Assembly: GCA_030537835.1 (NCBI GenBank)
Contig: JAUNVB010000020.1
Coordinates: forward strand, 1 to 34,851
Source: Andreesenia angusta
GTDB taxonomy: Bacteria > Bacillota > Clostridia > Tissierellales > Gottschalkiaceae
Direction of reading: 5' to 3'
Length of the DNA: 34,851 nt
Made by a program: the position numbers and the translations under genes. The notes beneath the pieces were generated by a model, which was not told the origin of the DNA, made no database searches, and saw nothing but the letters and a program-made list of their open reading frames with translations. The stretch's first letter is position 1. Every line of letters begins with the position of its first letter. This document shows, piece by piece, positions 15,878-23,458 of this stretch.

Positions 15878-16543
15878 ATGAAAAGTAAGAATCCAAAGAT
15901 AAAAATTTTTATTATAATAAGTGCTGTAATTGCCGTTTGGGCATTAGCTTTAGCAGATTTAATAATTCCTATAAAAAATATGTATGGTGAAGGTTTCTAT
16001 ACTCCTATAGCGAATGCTTCTATAGGGAAAGTATATTATACTACTTGTGCTCTTTTTACTTTTCCTTTCATTGCTTTAGGGCTTAAGAAAATTGTAATGG
16101 GAACAAATTTGAAATGGTTAACTCCCCTGATTTTCTTTTTTACAGGAACTATAACTATCAGTATTCATACTGCTTATTACTATTACTATCATGTGGCTAG
16201 AAGACTTGAAGGAAATCCGATTTTAAAAGATATATTGAAAGATTTTGATAAGTTAAAAGATATTCTCGGAACCATCTATTTTATAGGTTTAGGTTTTATA
16301 TCCTTAGTTTTATTCATAGCTGTTCTTATGAGAAAAACTATATATCCACGTTATTTTGCTATATTTAATCCTGTTGTTGGTGTAATTTTACTAAATCTAG
16401 CGTATTTTATAAATAATTCTCTAGGAGATATATTAACTCCTTTTTTAATTCCTGGAACTGTTTTAGCGATTATGGTGACAATATATCTACCTTATTATTT
16501 TAAAAAAGATGATAATATTTTAGAATGTGATAGAAGGTTTTAA
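15878..16543 (+). CDS. Six-helix membrane protein of unknown function
   Basis: 221 aa. I do not recognise a characterised family. The hydropathy pattern gives about six membrane segments (roughly residues 10-30, 50-70, 80-100, 135-155, 165-185 and 190-210). Between the third and fourth lies a polar stretch with the Tyr-rich TAYYYYYHVARRLEGNP and a Lys/Asp-rich segment DILKDFDKLKDIL. An N-terminal acidic/aromatic loop (NMYGEGFYTPIANAS) follows the first helix. The ATG at 15878 has AAGGTG 5 nt upstream and is preferred to the TTG immediately before it. It starts next to the fluoride-riboswitch leader but in the divergent direction. An AT-rich dyad at 16568-16592 may end its transcript. Confidence 0.72.
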   Translation: MKSKNPKIKIFIIISAVIAVWALALADLIIPIKNMYGEGFYTPIANASIGKVYYTTCALFTFPFIALGLKKIVMGTNLKWLTPLIFFFTGTITISIHTAYYYYYHVARRLEGNPILKDILKDFDKLKDILGTIYFIGLGFISLVLFIAVLMRKTIYPRYFAIFNPVVGVILLNLAYFINNSLGDILTPFLIPGTVLAIMVTIYLPYYFKKDDNILECDRRF

Positions 16544-16567
16544 TTATTTTTTCTAAAAGCGGATGGA

Positions 16568-16592
16568 AATATTTTTATATGGATAAAAATAT
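16568..16592. repeat. AT-rich inverted repeat
   Basis: AATATTTTTAT and ATAAAAATAT face each other across 4 bp between two plus-strand genes. It could be a weak terminator for the upstream gene or an operator for the downstream one; there is no T tract that decides. Confidence 0.4.
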
Positions 16593-16656
16593 CTATTAAT
16601 GTTATCATATTATAAATATGCTCATTCGATAAGAATACTATAATAGGAGAATCAAT

Positions 16657-17562
16657 ATGATATTACACTATATACAACTTTTCTTTATATACTCATTACT
16701 CGGCTTTATATGGGAAACCTTATGGGTTTCAATTACCGAAAAAAAACTTGCAAAAAGAGGTTTTTTAAAGGGGCCTATTCTCCCAATTTATGGATTTGGA
16801 GCTTTGATAATATTGATAAGTGTCCATCCATATACTGATAATCCATTCATGATATATTTTGCAGGAATGACTGCTGCAACAATTCTTGAATTAATAACTG
16901 GATATCTTATGGAAAAACTTCTTCATGTGAGATATTGGGATTATGATGAAAGACCACTTAATTTTCATGGATATATTTGTGCTCGTTCTTCTCTATTCTG
17001 GGGACTAATATCTATTATATTAGTAAAACAAATTAATCCCGGCGTTGAAGATTATCTAAATAATTTCAGTTTCCCTTTTTTAAATCATATGACCATAGTC
17101 TTAATAATGGTCTTTATACTTGATTTAAGCCTGAGTCTAAAAGAGGCTATAGACTTAAGAAATTTAATCCACTATGGTGAAAAACTATCTGAATACTCTG
17201 AACAATTATTAGAGGAAATTCACGAAAAGTCAGTGGATAAAAAAGAAGAATTATTACAGATATTTGAGCAATCTTCAGCTGCTCAAGCTATTGAAGATTT
17301 AGAAATATTAAAGGAAAAAAGAGCTATTAGATTTGAAAATGCTTTTCTTGAGTTTCTAGAAAATAGAGAAGATAGAGAGAAGAATATAAAAAATAAAGCA
17401 ATTTCTATTCTAGACAATATAGATGATTTAGATACTAAAGATAAGCTTCAAACTTTAGTAGAGAATATCTATAAGAGAAGAGCTATTAGAATTTTGAAAT
17501 TTAAAAAATCAGCTTTGAGAATAATGAGAAGAAATAAAATCAGTTATAGAAAACGCTCATAA
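16657..17562 (+). CDS. CmpB-family (putative ABC transporter permease) membrane protein
   Basis: 301 aa. The N-terminal 155 residues match PF06541 (ABC_trans_CmpB): YSLLGFIWETLWVSITEKK, RGFLKGPILPIYGFGA, ELITGYLMEKLLHVRYWDY, NFHGYICARSSLFWGL, with about five membrane segments. Despite the family name no ATPase partner is adjacent and transport has not been shown for this type. Residues from about 170 to the end are highly charged and probably coiled-coil (SEQLLEEIHEKSVDKKEELL and following), facing the cytoplasm. AGGAGA precedes the ATG. A strong terminator overlaps the stop codon. Confidence 0.87.
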   Translation: MILHYIQLFFIYSLLGFIWETLWVSITEKKLAKRGFLKGPILPIYGFGALIILISVHPYTDNPFMIYFAGMTAATILELITGYLMEKLLHVRYWDYDERPLNFHGYICARSSLFWGLISIILVKQINPGVEDYLNNFSFPFLNHMTIVLIMVFILDLSLSLKEAIDLRNLIHYGEKLSEYSEQLLEEIHEKSVDKKEELLQIFEQSSAAQAIEDLEILKEKRAIRFENAFLEFLENREDREKNIKNKAISILDNIDDLDTKDKLQTLVENIYKRRAIRILKFKKSALRIMRRNKISYRKRS

Positions 17563-17587
17563 CCTTATGGTTAGAGCGTTTTTTTCT
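17552..17587 (+). terminator. Terminator
   Basis: AACGCTCATAACC pairs with GGTTAGAGCGTT around TTAT and runs into a T tract. The stop codon of the CmpB-family gene lies inside the stem. Confidence 0.9.
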
Positions 17588-17624
17588 ATATTGTATTGAT
17601 TTATCTATTAATATAATAATTTTT

Positions 17625-18410
17625 CTATTTTCTTCCATATATAAGTCCTAGATTGTTCAGCATAAACGGTGATTTTATTAATGGTGGTAATTCTATTTTA
17701 TCTTCTGTATTAGGTATATAGTGTATTTCACTAATTCCTTCATCTTCTAATCTTTCAATCAAAGAATTAATATTATTATAAAATGATTTAGATTCGAATA
17801 AATCATGAAAAATAAAAAAACCTCCATTTTTTACAACTCTTAATGCTTCTATAATAAGATCTTCCTTATTATCTACTGTTTTCACTTCATGAAATACGAA
17901 ATTACTTATAGCCATATCAAAACTCTCATCTACGAATTCTAATTTAGCGGCATCTCCTCTTTTAAACTCTATATCTAAATTAGCTATTCTTGCATTATCA
18001 ATACATTGTTTGAGAGAATAATCCCAATTAGCTCCCCAATAATCTATGCCTATTATACTCGCCTTAGTATATTTTTTCGCAAGTTCAATACTAATAGCTC
18101 CTGAACCACAACCTATATCAATGATTCTTCCTTCCATATCATCAGGTGTAAATGAAAGAACGTATTTGTGAATTTTTCTCATAACTTTTCCACCGTTAAA
18201 AGAAAAAGCACGATAACAATAGAGCATATATAATTCTAAGACTAATATCACTAGAGCTATAAATAAGAATATAGTCATCAGTATCTTGCTATTCAAAAAA
18301 TGTTTCACTCCAAATGCCATAGCTAATGAAATGATTAAAAATACCAATATTGTGAGTAATACTTTCTTAGGTATCCAATTGGCAAAGTCTATTCTTTCTA
18401 TTTTTCTCAT
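17625..18410 (-). CDS. Membrane-anchored SAM-dependent methyltransferase
   Basis: 261 aa from the chosen start. Two hydrophobic segments (about residues 15-35 and 43-64) precede a cytoplasmic class I methyltransferase domain. SAM-binding motif I is RIIDIGCGSGAISIEL (about 94-109), motif II is SIIGIDYWG, and later motifs are FKRGDAAKLEF, FDMAISNFVFHEV and ALRVVKNGGFFIFHDLF. The acceptor is unknown; small-molecule or lipid methylation at the membrane is a guess from the anchor. Start: ATG at 18410 is 5-6 nt after AGGTGG; the GTG at 18419 lies inside that SD. It diverges from the cyclopropane fatty acid synthase gene with a 224-bp gap. Confidence 0.85.
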   Translation of the reverse strand: MRKIERIDFANWIPKKVLLTILVFLIISLAMAFGVKHFLNSKILMTIFLFIALVILVLELYMLYCYRAFSFNGGKVMRKIHKYVLSFTPDDMEGRIIDIGCGSGAISIELAKKYTKASIIGIDYWGANWDYSLKQCIDNARIANLDIEFKRGDAAKLEFVDESFDMAISNFVFHEVKTVDNKEDLIIEALRVVKNGGFFIFHDLFESKSFYNNINSLIERLEDEGISEIHYIPNTEDKIELPPLIKSPFMLNNLGLIYGRK

Positions 18411-18634
18411 ATATACCACCTACTTTCCTTTCTTTATTATTTATAATATCATATTTAATAATGTTTTTATATGATTTTAATTTTCAATATCTCATTGTCG
18501 ATATTTGTCTTTTTTACTTGACATAATATTATTTAAAAGTTAATCTATTGATAAGAGATATTATAATCTGGCGATGATTGATATTTGTTATTTTATCTGA
18601 TTTGGAAATATTTTTAAAAAAGGATGTGATATTT

Positions 18635-19825
18635 ATGGGAGTTAAAACGAAAGTTTATACTGAATTATTTAAAAACTCTTTTTCAATTCCAATGAAAATA
18701 GAATATTGGAATGGTGAGATAGTAAAATTAGGTGATGGTGAAATAGAAGCATTTATAAAGATAAATGAACCTTTAGATTGGAAAAAAGTTAGTGAAGATG
18801 CCTCTATTGCTTTAGCAGAGGCATATATGGATAAGAAGATTGAAATTAATGGTCCATTAAAAGAGTTAATCGTCTCGGCTTATGGAAATAAAGAGAGTTT
18901 TTTAGAGAGCAAGAAGTTTAGATTATTGAAAATAGTGCAGAAGCATGATAAGAAAAAATCTTCGGAAGATATCCAATATCATTATGATATTGGTAATGAT
19001 TTTTATGAACATTGGCTAGACAATTCTATGACTTATTCATGTGCTTATTTTAAAAGCGAAAATGACTCATTAGAAAAGGCACAAGAACAAAAAATAGAAC
19101 ATATATTAAATAAACTGAGATTAAAACCTACTGATCACCTATTAGATATAGGATGTGGTTGGGGAAATCTAATAATTACCGCAGCTCAAAAATATGGAGT
19201 TAAAGCAACGGGATGCACATTGAGCAAAGAGCAATATAATTTAGTAAATAAAAAGATTGAGAGAGCTAATTTAAAAGATTTAGTAGCAGTTGAACTTTTA
19301 GATTATAGAGATGCAGCTAAAGGTAAAGTAAAATATGATAAGATAGCTAGTGTTGGTATGTTTGAACATGTTGGGAAAGAAAATATTCCTGAATATATAA
19401 GCTGTATAAAAAAACTCTTAAAAGATCGAGGTCTTGCTCTTATACACGGAATATCAGGACAGAGAGATTTCTATGATGATAGTCTTGGTACTAATGGATT
19501 TTTAAATAAATATATTTTTCCAGGTGGATACATTCCCTCTCTTGCAGAGCTTATGATTCCAATAAACCAAGAGAATATGAGTCTAATCGATTTAGAAAGT
19601 TTAAGGAGACATTATCAACTCACTCTAGATGAATGGTATAGACGATTTAAAGAAAATTGGGATGTAATCTTAGCTGATAAAGGTGAGCGCTTCATGCGTA
19701 TGTGGGAAGTATATCTTCAAGGATGTGCTGCTATCTTCGAGTCTGGAAATCTAGATGTATGTCAATACTTAATAGAAAAAGGTACAGATAATACTAGACC
19801 TTTAACTAGAAAATATATGGAATAA
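18635..19825 (+). CDS. cfa: Cyclopropane-fatty-acyl-phospholipid synthase
   Basis: 396 aa from the chosen start. The enzyme adds a methylene group from SAM to double bonds of membrane phospholipid acyl chains. An N-terminal lipid-binding region (FSIPMKIEYWNGEIVKLGDG) leads to the catalytic domain: IQYHYDIGNDFYEHWLDNSM, MTYSCAYFK, motif I HLLDIGCGWGNLI (about 168-178), GMFEHVGKENIPEY, and near the C-terminus SLRRHYQLTLDEWYRRF and FMRMWEVYLQGCAAIF. These are hallmark CFA synthase segments, and length matches the family. The ATG at 18635 follows an AAAAAAGGATG SD; the earlier in-frame ATG at 18578 would add 19 non-homologous residues. It has a TATAAT at 18562-18567 but a poor -35. Confidence 0.95.
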   Translation: MGVKTKVYTELFKNSFSIPMKIEYWNGEIVKLGDGEIEAFIKINEPLDWKKVSEDASIALAEAYMDKKIEINGPLKELIVSAYGNKESFLESKKFRLLKIVQKHDKKKSSEDIQYHYDIGNDFYEHWLDNSMTYSCAYFKSENDSLEKAQEQKIEHILNKLRLKPTDHLLDIGCGWGNLIITAAQKYGVKATGCTLSKEQYNLVNKKIERANLKDLVAVELLDYRDAAKGKVKYDKIASVGMFEHVGKENIPEYISCIKKLLKDRGLALIHGISGQRDFYDDSLGTNGFLNKYIFPGGYIPSLAELMIPINQENMSLIDLESLRRHYQLTLDEWYRRFKENWDVILADKGERFMRMWEVYLQGCAAIFESGNLDVCQYLIEKGTDNTRPLTRKYME

Positions 19826-19847
19826 CCCCGATATATATCGGGGTTAT
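19822..19847. terminator. Perfect palindromic hairpin, probable bidirectional terminator
   Basis: ATAACCCCGATATATATCGGGGTTAT is a perfect 26-bp palindrome straddling the cfa stop region. Neither side has a strong T tract, so termination is likely but less sure than at the other sites. Confidence 0.65.
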
Positions 19848-19894
19848 CTATTTCTATCGAACGGTAAAGCCCCAGGCTTTAGTCTTGCTCCTCA
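19844..19894 (-). other. Candidate UGA-recoded (selenocysteine) C-terminal extension
   Basis: The gene at 19892-20677 ends in TGA. The same frame stays open for 15 more codons (GARLKPGALPFDRNR) and then meets TAA, which falls in the palindromic terminator hairpin. A 7-bp hairpin TAAAGCC-TGG-GGCTTTA (19865-19881), rich in G+C for this DNA, has its loop 17 nt after the TGA, inside the spacing used by bacterial SECIS elements. The local sequence would read GVG-Sec-GAR. The case is circumstantial. Confidence 0.4.
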
Positions 19895-20677
19895 TCCTAC
19901 ACCTTCCATATTAGGATAAATAGTTTCTTGCATTAGCTTAGAATATACTAATGCTGTATCTAGAGACTTACTATCTAATTCGCTTTCTTCAAAATATGAA
20001 GGTCTATTATTTAAAATCATCAACTCAACTATATCATAAAGACCAAATAATCCAGAAAATATCATTAATTCATCTAGATTTTCTATAGAGAAACTTATTT
20101 CTTTTCTATAGTTTTTTATCTTCTTCAAATACTCTCTAAAACCTTTAAATTCCTTAGATAAATTTTTCCCTTTTTGTGTAAATATTAATCTATTTCTTCT
20201 CTCTCGAATAAATTCTTTCTCTAATAGAATAGATTTCGATCTGCTCACAATATCTTCTTCAAACTCCAATATGCTTTCTCTATTTCTTCTGTTCAATATT
20301 GTAAAATTTTTTCTCTTTATAATTCCATTATCTTCCGAAGCTATAAAATAATTAAATAATTGTTTCTCTAAATTATCATCAGGCTTTTTTTCTATTTGAA
20401 ATCCATAAACTTGATGTTTATCATCTATTAAAACTGCCTCTAATATACCTTCATCTATCCATTTAAGTACGAAGAAATGAATCATTCTTCTAAAATCTAC
20501 TAGATTAGACTCATATAATAGGTATATATAGTCTTTAACCTCTTCTATTTTAACTGGGGAAGATTTCCTTATCTTTCCTTTGAATACCTTCTGCTTCCTT
20601 TCGTTCTTCTCAGATAGAAGAAAAATTATAATAGCTATCGATATAGAGGCTAATATAAATAATATATAACTAAACAA
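19892..20677 (-). CDS. DUF2207-like C-terminal-domain membrane protein
   Basis: 261 aa to the TGA. One membrane segment (LFSYILFILASISIAIIIFLL) sits at the N-terminus. The rest is cytosolic and resembles the C-terminal half of DUF2207 proteins: a winged-helix-like region (RRMIHFFVLKWIDEGILEAV, a Leu/Glu stretch, then LIFTQKGKNL), the family's GFREYL turn (KGFREYLKKIKNY) and a final hydrophobic helix MIFSGLFGLYDIVELM. The large N-terminal extracytoplasmic domain of full DUF2207 proteins is absent. Start: TTG at 20677 is 7 nt after AAAGGATG, while the upstream ATG at 20695 has no SD and would lie about 10 nt from the predicted transcript start. The C-terminus may continue past the TGA (see the 19844-19894 entry). 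Function unknown. Confidence 0.62.
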   Translation of the reverse strand: MFSYILFILASISIAIIIFLLSEKNERKQKVFKGKIRKSSPVKIEEVKDYIYLLYESNLVDFRRMIHFFVLKWIDEGILEAVLIDDKHQVYGFQIEKKPDDNLEKQLFNYFIASEDNGIIKRKNFTILNRRNRESILEFEEDIVSRSKSILLEKEFIRERRNRLIFTQKGKNLSKEFKGFREYLKKIKNYRKEISFSIENLDELMIFSGLFGLYDIVELMILNNRPSYFEESELDSKSLDTALVYSKLMQETIYPNMEGVG

Positions 20678-20711
20678 TTGTTTACATCCTTTCATTAGAT
20701 AATTTTATGAA

Positions 20712-20741
20712 ATTATATCATATTTTTTACCTTGTAATCAA
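20712..20741 (-). promoter_or_regulatory. Promoter of the DUF2207-like gene
   Basis: TTGATT (20736-20741), 18-bp spacer, TATAAT (20712-20717) with extended TG, on the minus strand. The start of transcription would fall near 20705, which supports the TTG start at 20677. Confidence 0.65.
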
Positions 20742-20831
20742 ATATCAACAATATGAACTTTTTAATGGAATTAAATATAATTGTTTATTATTAAATCTAA
20801 GAGGTATTAATTTAAAAAGGAGGTCTTTATA

Positions 20832-21617
20832 ATGAAAAGTCTGTCTATGAAAAATATAATATTCTTCATAGCTATGTTATTTATAAACTATCTTGGTGCT
20901 AGTGGATTTATAAATGGAAAGTCACAAAAAGATATATCAGATATGTATAAAACACTTATAACTCCTGCAGGATATGCCTTTAGTATTTGGGGGATTATTT
21001 ACTTAGCTTTGGCTATTTCGCTTTTAATCCTATTTTTTAAATACAGAGATAGAAATATTCAAGATATTATATCTAGAGTATCTAAACTATTTTGGATATC
21101 TGCTATACTGAATATGCTATGGATTATATCTTATTCTCTTAATATGATAGTTTTGAGCTTTATTCTAATTATTTTATTAACTATTTCTATAATATATATA
21201 AATATAATTCTCTTAGATATAGAATTAAATACTTATGAGTATATTATACCTTTCTGTTTTGGCCTATATGGAGGATGGCTATCAGTAGCAAGCATTGCTA
21301 ATCTGTTCAATCTTTTATCGAGATTAAATTTAATAAGTACTTATAATAAGGAGTTGACTGCGACTATTTTTGCTTTGATATTAGGTTCTCTCATAATATC
21401 TTTAATAGGTTTAAAGCTTAGAAATATCATGTATTATTTCGCATCGGGTTGGGGAATAGTTGCAATATATAATAATATGAATTCTAATTCTGCAAGCTTA
21501 GAAATAAGTCGTTTTTTTATAGGATTAACTCTGTTATTAGGAATTTTAAAGTTTTTTGAAGCAGGATGGAGTTTCTTAAGAAATAATAAGAGAATTATAC
21601 CCAAAAATGAATATTGA
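20832..21617 (+). CDS. TspO/MBR-related membrane protein
   Basis: 261 aa, about seven or eight membrane segments, longer than classical five-helix TspO (about 160 aa). TspO/MBR-type segments are recognisable: TPAGYAFSIWGIIYLALA (residues about 46-63), FWISAILNMLWIISYSL, and PFCFGLYGGWLSVASIANL. Relatives are often called tryptophan-rich sensory proteins; classical members bind porphyrins, but that is not shown for this longer group. AAGGAGG precedes the ATG. The stop is TGA, 15 bp before the pta start, so the two genes form an operon. A TATAAT at 20776-20781 is a possible -10 without a good -35. Confidence 0.82.
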   Translation: MKSLSMKNIIFFIAMLFINYLGASGFINGKSQKDISDMYKTLITPAGYAFSIWGIIYLALAISLLILFFKYRDRNIQDIISRVSKLFWISAILNMLWIISYSLNMIVLSFILIILLTISIIYINIILLDIELNTYEYIIPFCFGLYGGWLSVASIANLFNLLSRLNLISTYNKELTATIFALILGSLIISLIGLKLRNIMYYFASGWGIVAIYNNMNSNSASLEISRFFIGLTLLLGILKFFEAGWSFLRNNKRIIPKNEY

Positions 21618-21632
21618 TATGGAGGTTTTATA

Positions 21633-22604
21633 ATGGATTTATTTATTGATTTAAAGAAAAAAATTGAAGGGAAGAATTTAAAAATAGTCTTTCCAGAAAG
21701 TGAAGATATTAGAATATTGAAAGCCGTTAGTAGGCTCAATAAAGAAAAATTACTAATACCTATACTTCTTGGAAAATCTAAAGAAGTTGAAAAGCTTGCT
21801 AAAAAAGATGGTATAGATATAGAAGGTATTGAGATAATCGATCCTGAAAATTCATCATTATTTGAAGATATGGTTAAGGCTTTCGTTGAAAGAAGAAAGG
21901 GTAAAAATACTGAAGAAGATGGACGTAGAATGCTTAAAGATGCAAATTACTTTGGAACTATGTTAGTCTATATGGATAAAGCAGATGGAATGGTGAGTGG
22001 TGCTGTTCATTCAACTGGTGATACAGTAAGACCTGCTTTACAGATAGTGAAAACTAAACCCAATATTTCTCGTACTAGTGGAGCTTTTATAATGATAAAA
22101 GATGATAAAAAATATCTCTTTGCCGATTGTGCAATCAATGTTAGTTTAACAGAAGAGCAATTAGCTGAGATAGCCGTTGAGAGCGCAAATACTGCTGAGT
22201 TATTTGGAATTGATCCCAAAATAGCTATGCTATCTTTTTCAACATTCGGTTCAGCAAAAGCTGAAGAAGCTACGAAGGTAGAAAATGCTACTAAATTAGC
22301 AAAAGAGATGAGTCCAAATCTGAATATAGATGGAGAGATGCAATTCGATGCTGCAATAGTCCCAGAGGTTGGAAGACAAAAAGCTCCTGATTCAAAAATT
22401 GCAGGAAATGCAAATGTCTTCATATTCCCTAGTTTAGAAGCTGGTAATATCGGATATAAGATAGCACAAAGATTAGGTGAATTTGAAGCGATAGGACCTA
22501 TTCTTCAAGGTCTTAATAAGCCTATATCAGATCTATCTCGTGGATGTAATGAAGAGGATGTCTATAAATTATCATTAATAACGGCTGCTCAGAGCTTAAT
22601 ATAA
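21633..22604 (+). CDS. pta: Phosphate acetyltransferase
   Basis: 323 aa, the single-domain length of Firmicute Pta. It interconverts acetyl-CoA and acetyl phosphate, the step before ATP formation by acetate kinase. Signatures: KIVFPESEDIRILKAVSRL, YFGTMLVYMDKADGMVSGAV, HSTGDTVRPALQIVKT, FADCAINVSLTEEQLAEIA, MLSFSTFGSAKAEEATKV, DGEMQFDAAIVPEVGRQKAP and NVFIFPSLEAGNIGYKIAQR. No acetate kinase gene adjoins it, so ackA must lie elsewhere. It is 15 bp downstream of the TspO-like gene and ends at a strong terminator. A phosphobutyryltransferase is the main alternative, but the length and motifs favour Pta. Confidence 0.95.
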   Translation: MDLFIDLKKKIEGKNLKIVFPESEDIRILKAVSRLNKEKLLIPILLGKSKEVEKLAKKDGIDIEGIEIIDPENSSLFEDMVKAFVERRKGKNTEEDGRRMLKDANYFGTMLVYMDKADGMVSGAVHSTGDTVRPALQIVKTKPNISRTSGAFIMIKDDKKYLFADCAINVSLTEEQLAEIAVESANTAELFGIDPKIAMLSFSTFGSAKAEEATKVENATKLAKEMSPNLNIDGEMQFDAAIVPEVGRQKAPDSKIAGNANVFIFPSLEAGNIGYKIAQRLGEFEAIGPILQGLNKPISDLSRGCNEEDVYKLSLITAAQSLI

Positions 22605-22646
22605 AAAAACTGCTATAAAGTGATTCTTCACTTTACAGCAGTTTTT
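22604..22646. terminator. Bidirectional terminator
   Basis: A long stem (ACTGCTATAAAGTGA with TCACTTTACAGCAGT, one mismatch) flanked by A6 and T6 separates the convergent pta and rluF-like genes. Confidence 0.93.
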
Positions 22647-23360
22647 TCATTCTCTTCTCTTTCCTTTTAAAAGTCCCTTTAATTCAATTTCATTCAAATA
22701 TCTATATTTCCCTATTGGAAGTTCTCCTAATTTTATATTAGAAATTCTAATTCTTTTAAGTGTTTCTACATTATAACCCAAAGCTTCACACATTCTACGA
22801 ATTTGTCTATTAAGACCTTGAGATATTATAATTTTAAACTTCCTATTAGTCAATTTTTCAATTCTGCATTTATTAGTCCTTACTTTCTCATCCCTAACAG
22901 GATTATATATTTCAACACCTTGAGCCATTTGTTTTAAAAACTTTTCATTGATTTTTCTATCTACAGTTACTATATATTCCTTTTCTTTCTTATACTCCTG
23001 ACGTAATATCTTATTTACTATATCTCCATCATTAGTCAGAAATATAAGTCCTTCTGAATCTTTATCTAATCTGCCTATAGGATAGATTCTCTCTCTATGA
23101 TTAATATAATCGACTATATTATCCTTCTCTTTTTTTTCAGTAGTACAGACTATGCCAACGGGCTTATTAAATGCTAGATATATCTTATTTTTATTTTCAT
23201 ATATGGCTTTGCCATCTACTTCTACTAAATCTCCATCTTCTACTCTCTGACCTAGTTCAGCAGTTTTTCCATTTATCTTCACTCTTCTAGATTCAATTAA
23301 TCTATCCGCTTCTCTTCTAGAACAATATCCTGATGATGCAATATATTTATTTAATCTCAT
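22647..23360 (-). CDS. rluF: RluF-like 23S rRNA pseudouridine synthase
   Basis: 237 aa. An N-terminal S4 RNA-binding domain (MRLNKYIASSGYCSRREADR, about 1-50) is followed by the RsuA/RluB/E/F-type catalytic domain: AFNKPVGIVCTT, RIYPIGRLDKDSEGLIFLTN with catalytic D99, KEYIVTVDR, and SQGLNRQIRRMCEALGYNV. The run DNIVDYINH, DGDIVNKIL and the C-terminal LKRIRISNIKLGELPIGKYR resemble RluF (23S position 2604) more than RluB or RsuA. It modifies large-subunit rRNA near the peptidyl transferase centre. The stop is TGA directly followed by the shared terminator. Site specificity is inferred from similarity only. Confidence 0.9.
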   Translation of the reverse strand: MRLNKYIASSGYCSRREADRLIESRRVKINGKTAELGQRVEDGDLVEVDGKAIYENKNKIYLAFNKPVGIVCTTEKKEKDNIVDYINHRERIYPIGRLDKDSEGLIFLTNDGDIVNKILRQEYKKEKEYIVTVDRKINEKFLKQMAQGVEIYNPVRDEKVRTNKCRIEKLTNRKFKIIISQGLNRQIRRMCEALGYNVETLKRIRISNIKLGELPIGKYRYLNEIELKGLLKGKRRE

Positions 23361-23458
23361 TATACCACCCTTATCTAATTCATAATGAACTTCGCTATTA
23401 TCATATCATCTTTTCTACTTAAATATCCATATATCATCATCTTTTTCCAATATTATTT

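Noticed and set aside
16639..16644. TATAAT as -10 of the CmpB-family gene
   Set aside because: It lies directly against the SD and start codon, leaving almost no leader, and has no -35.
18518..18523. TTGACA as -35 of cfa
   Set aside because: The only good -10 (18562-18567) is 38 bp away; the hexamer at proper spacing is poor.
21615..21617. TGA of the TspO-like gene as another selenocysteine codon
   Set aside because: The pta ribosome binding site follows within a few bases and no SECIS-like hairpin fits; it is an ordinary stop.
22647..22649. TGA of the rluF-like gene as a selenocysteine codon
   Set aside because: The hairpin that follows is the terminator with T tract, and the protein already has full family length.
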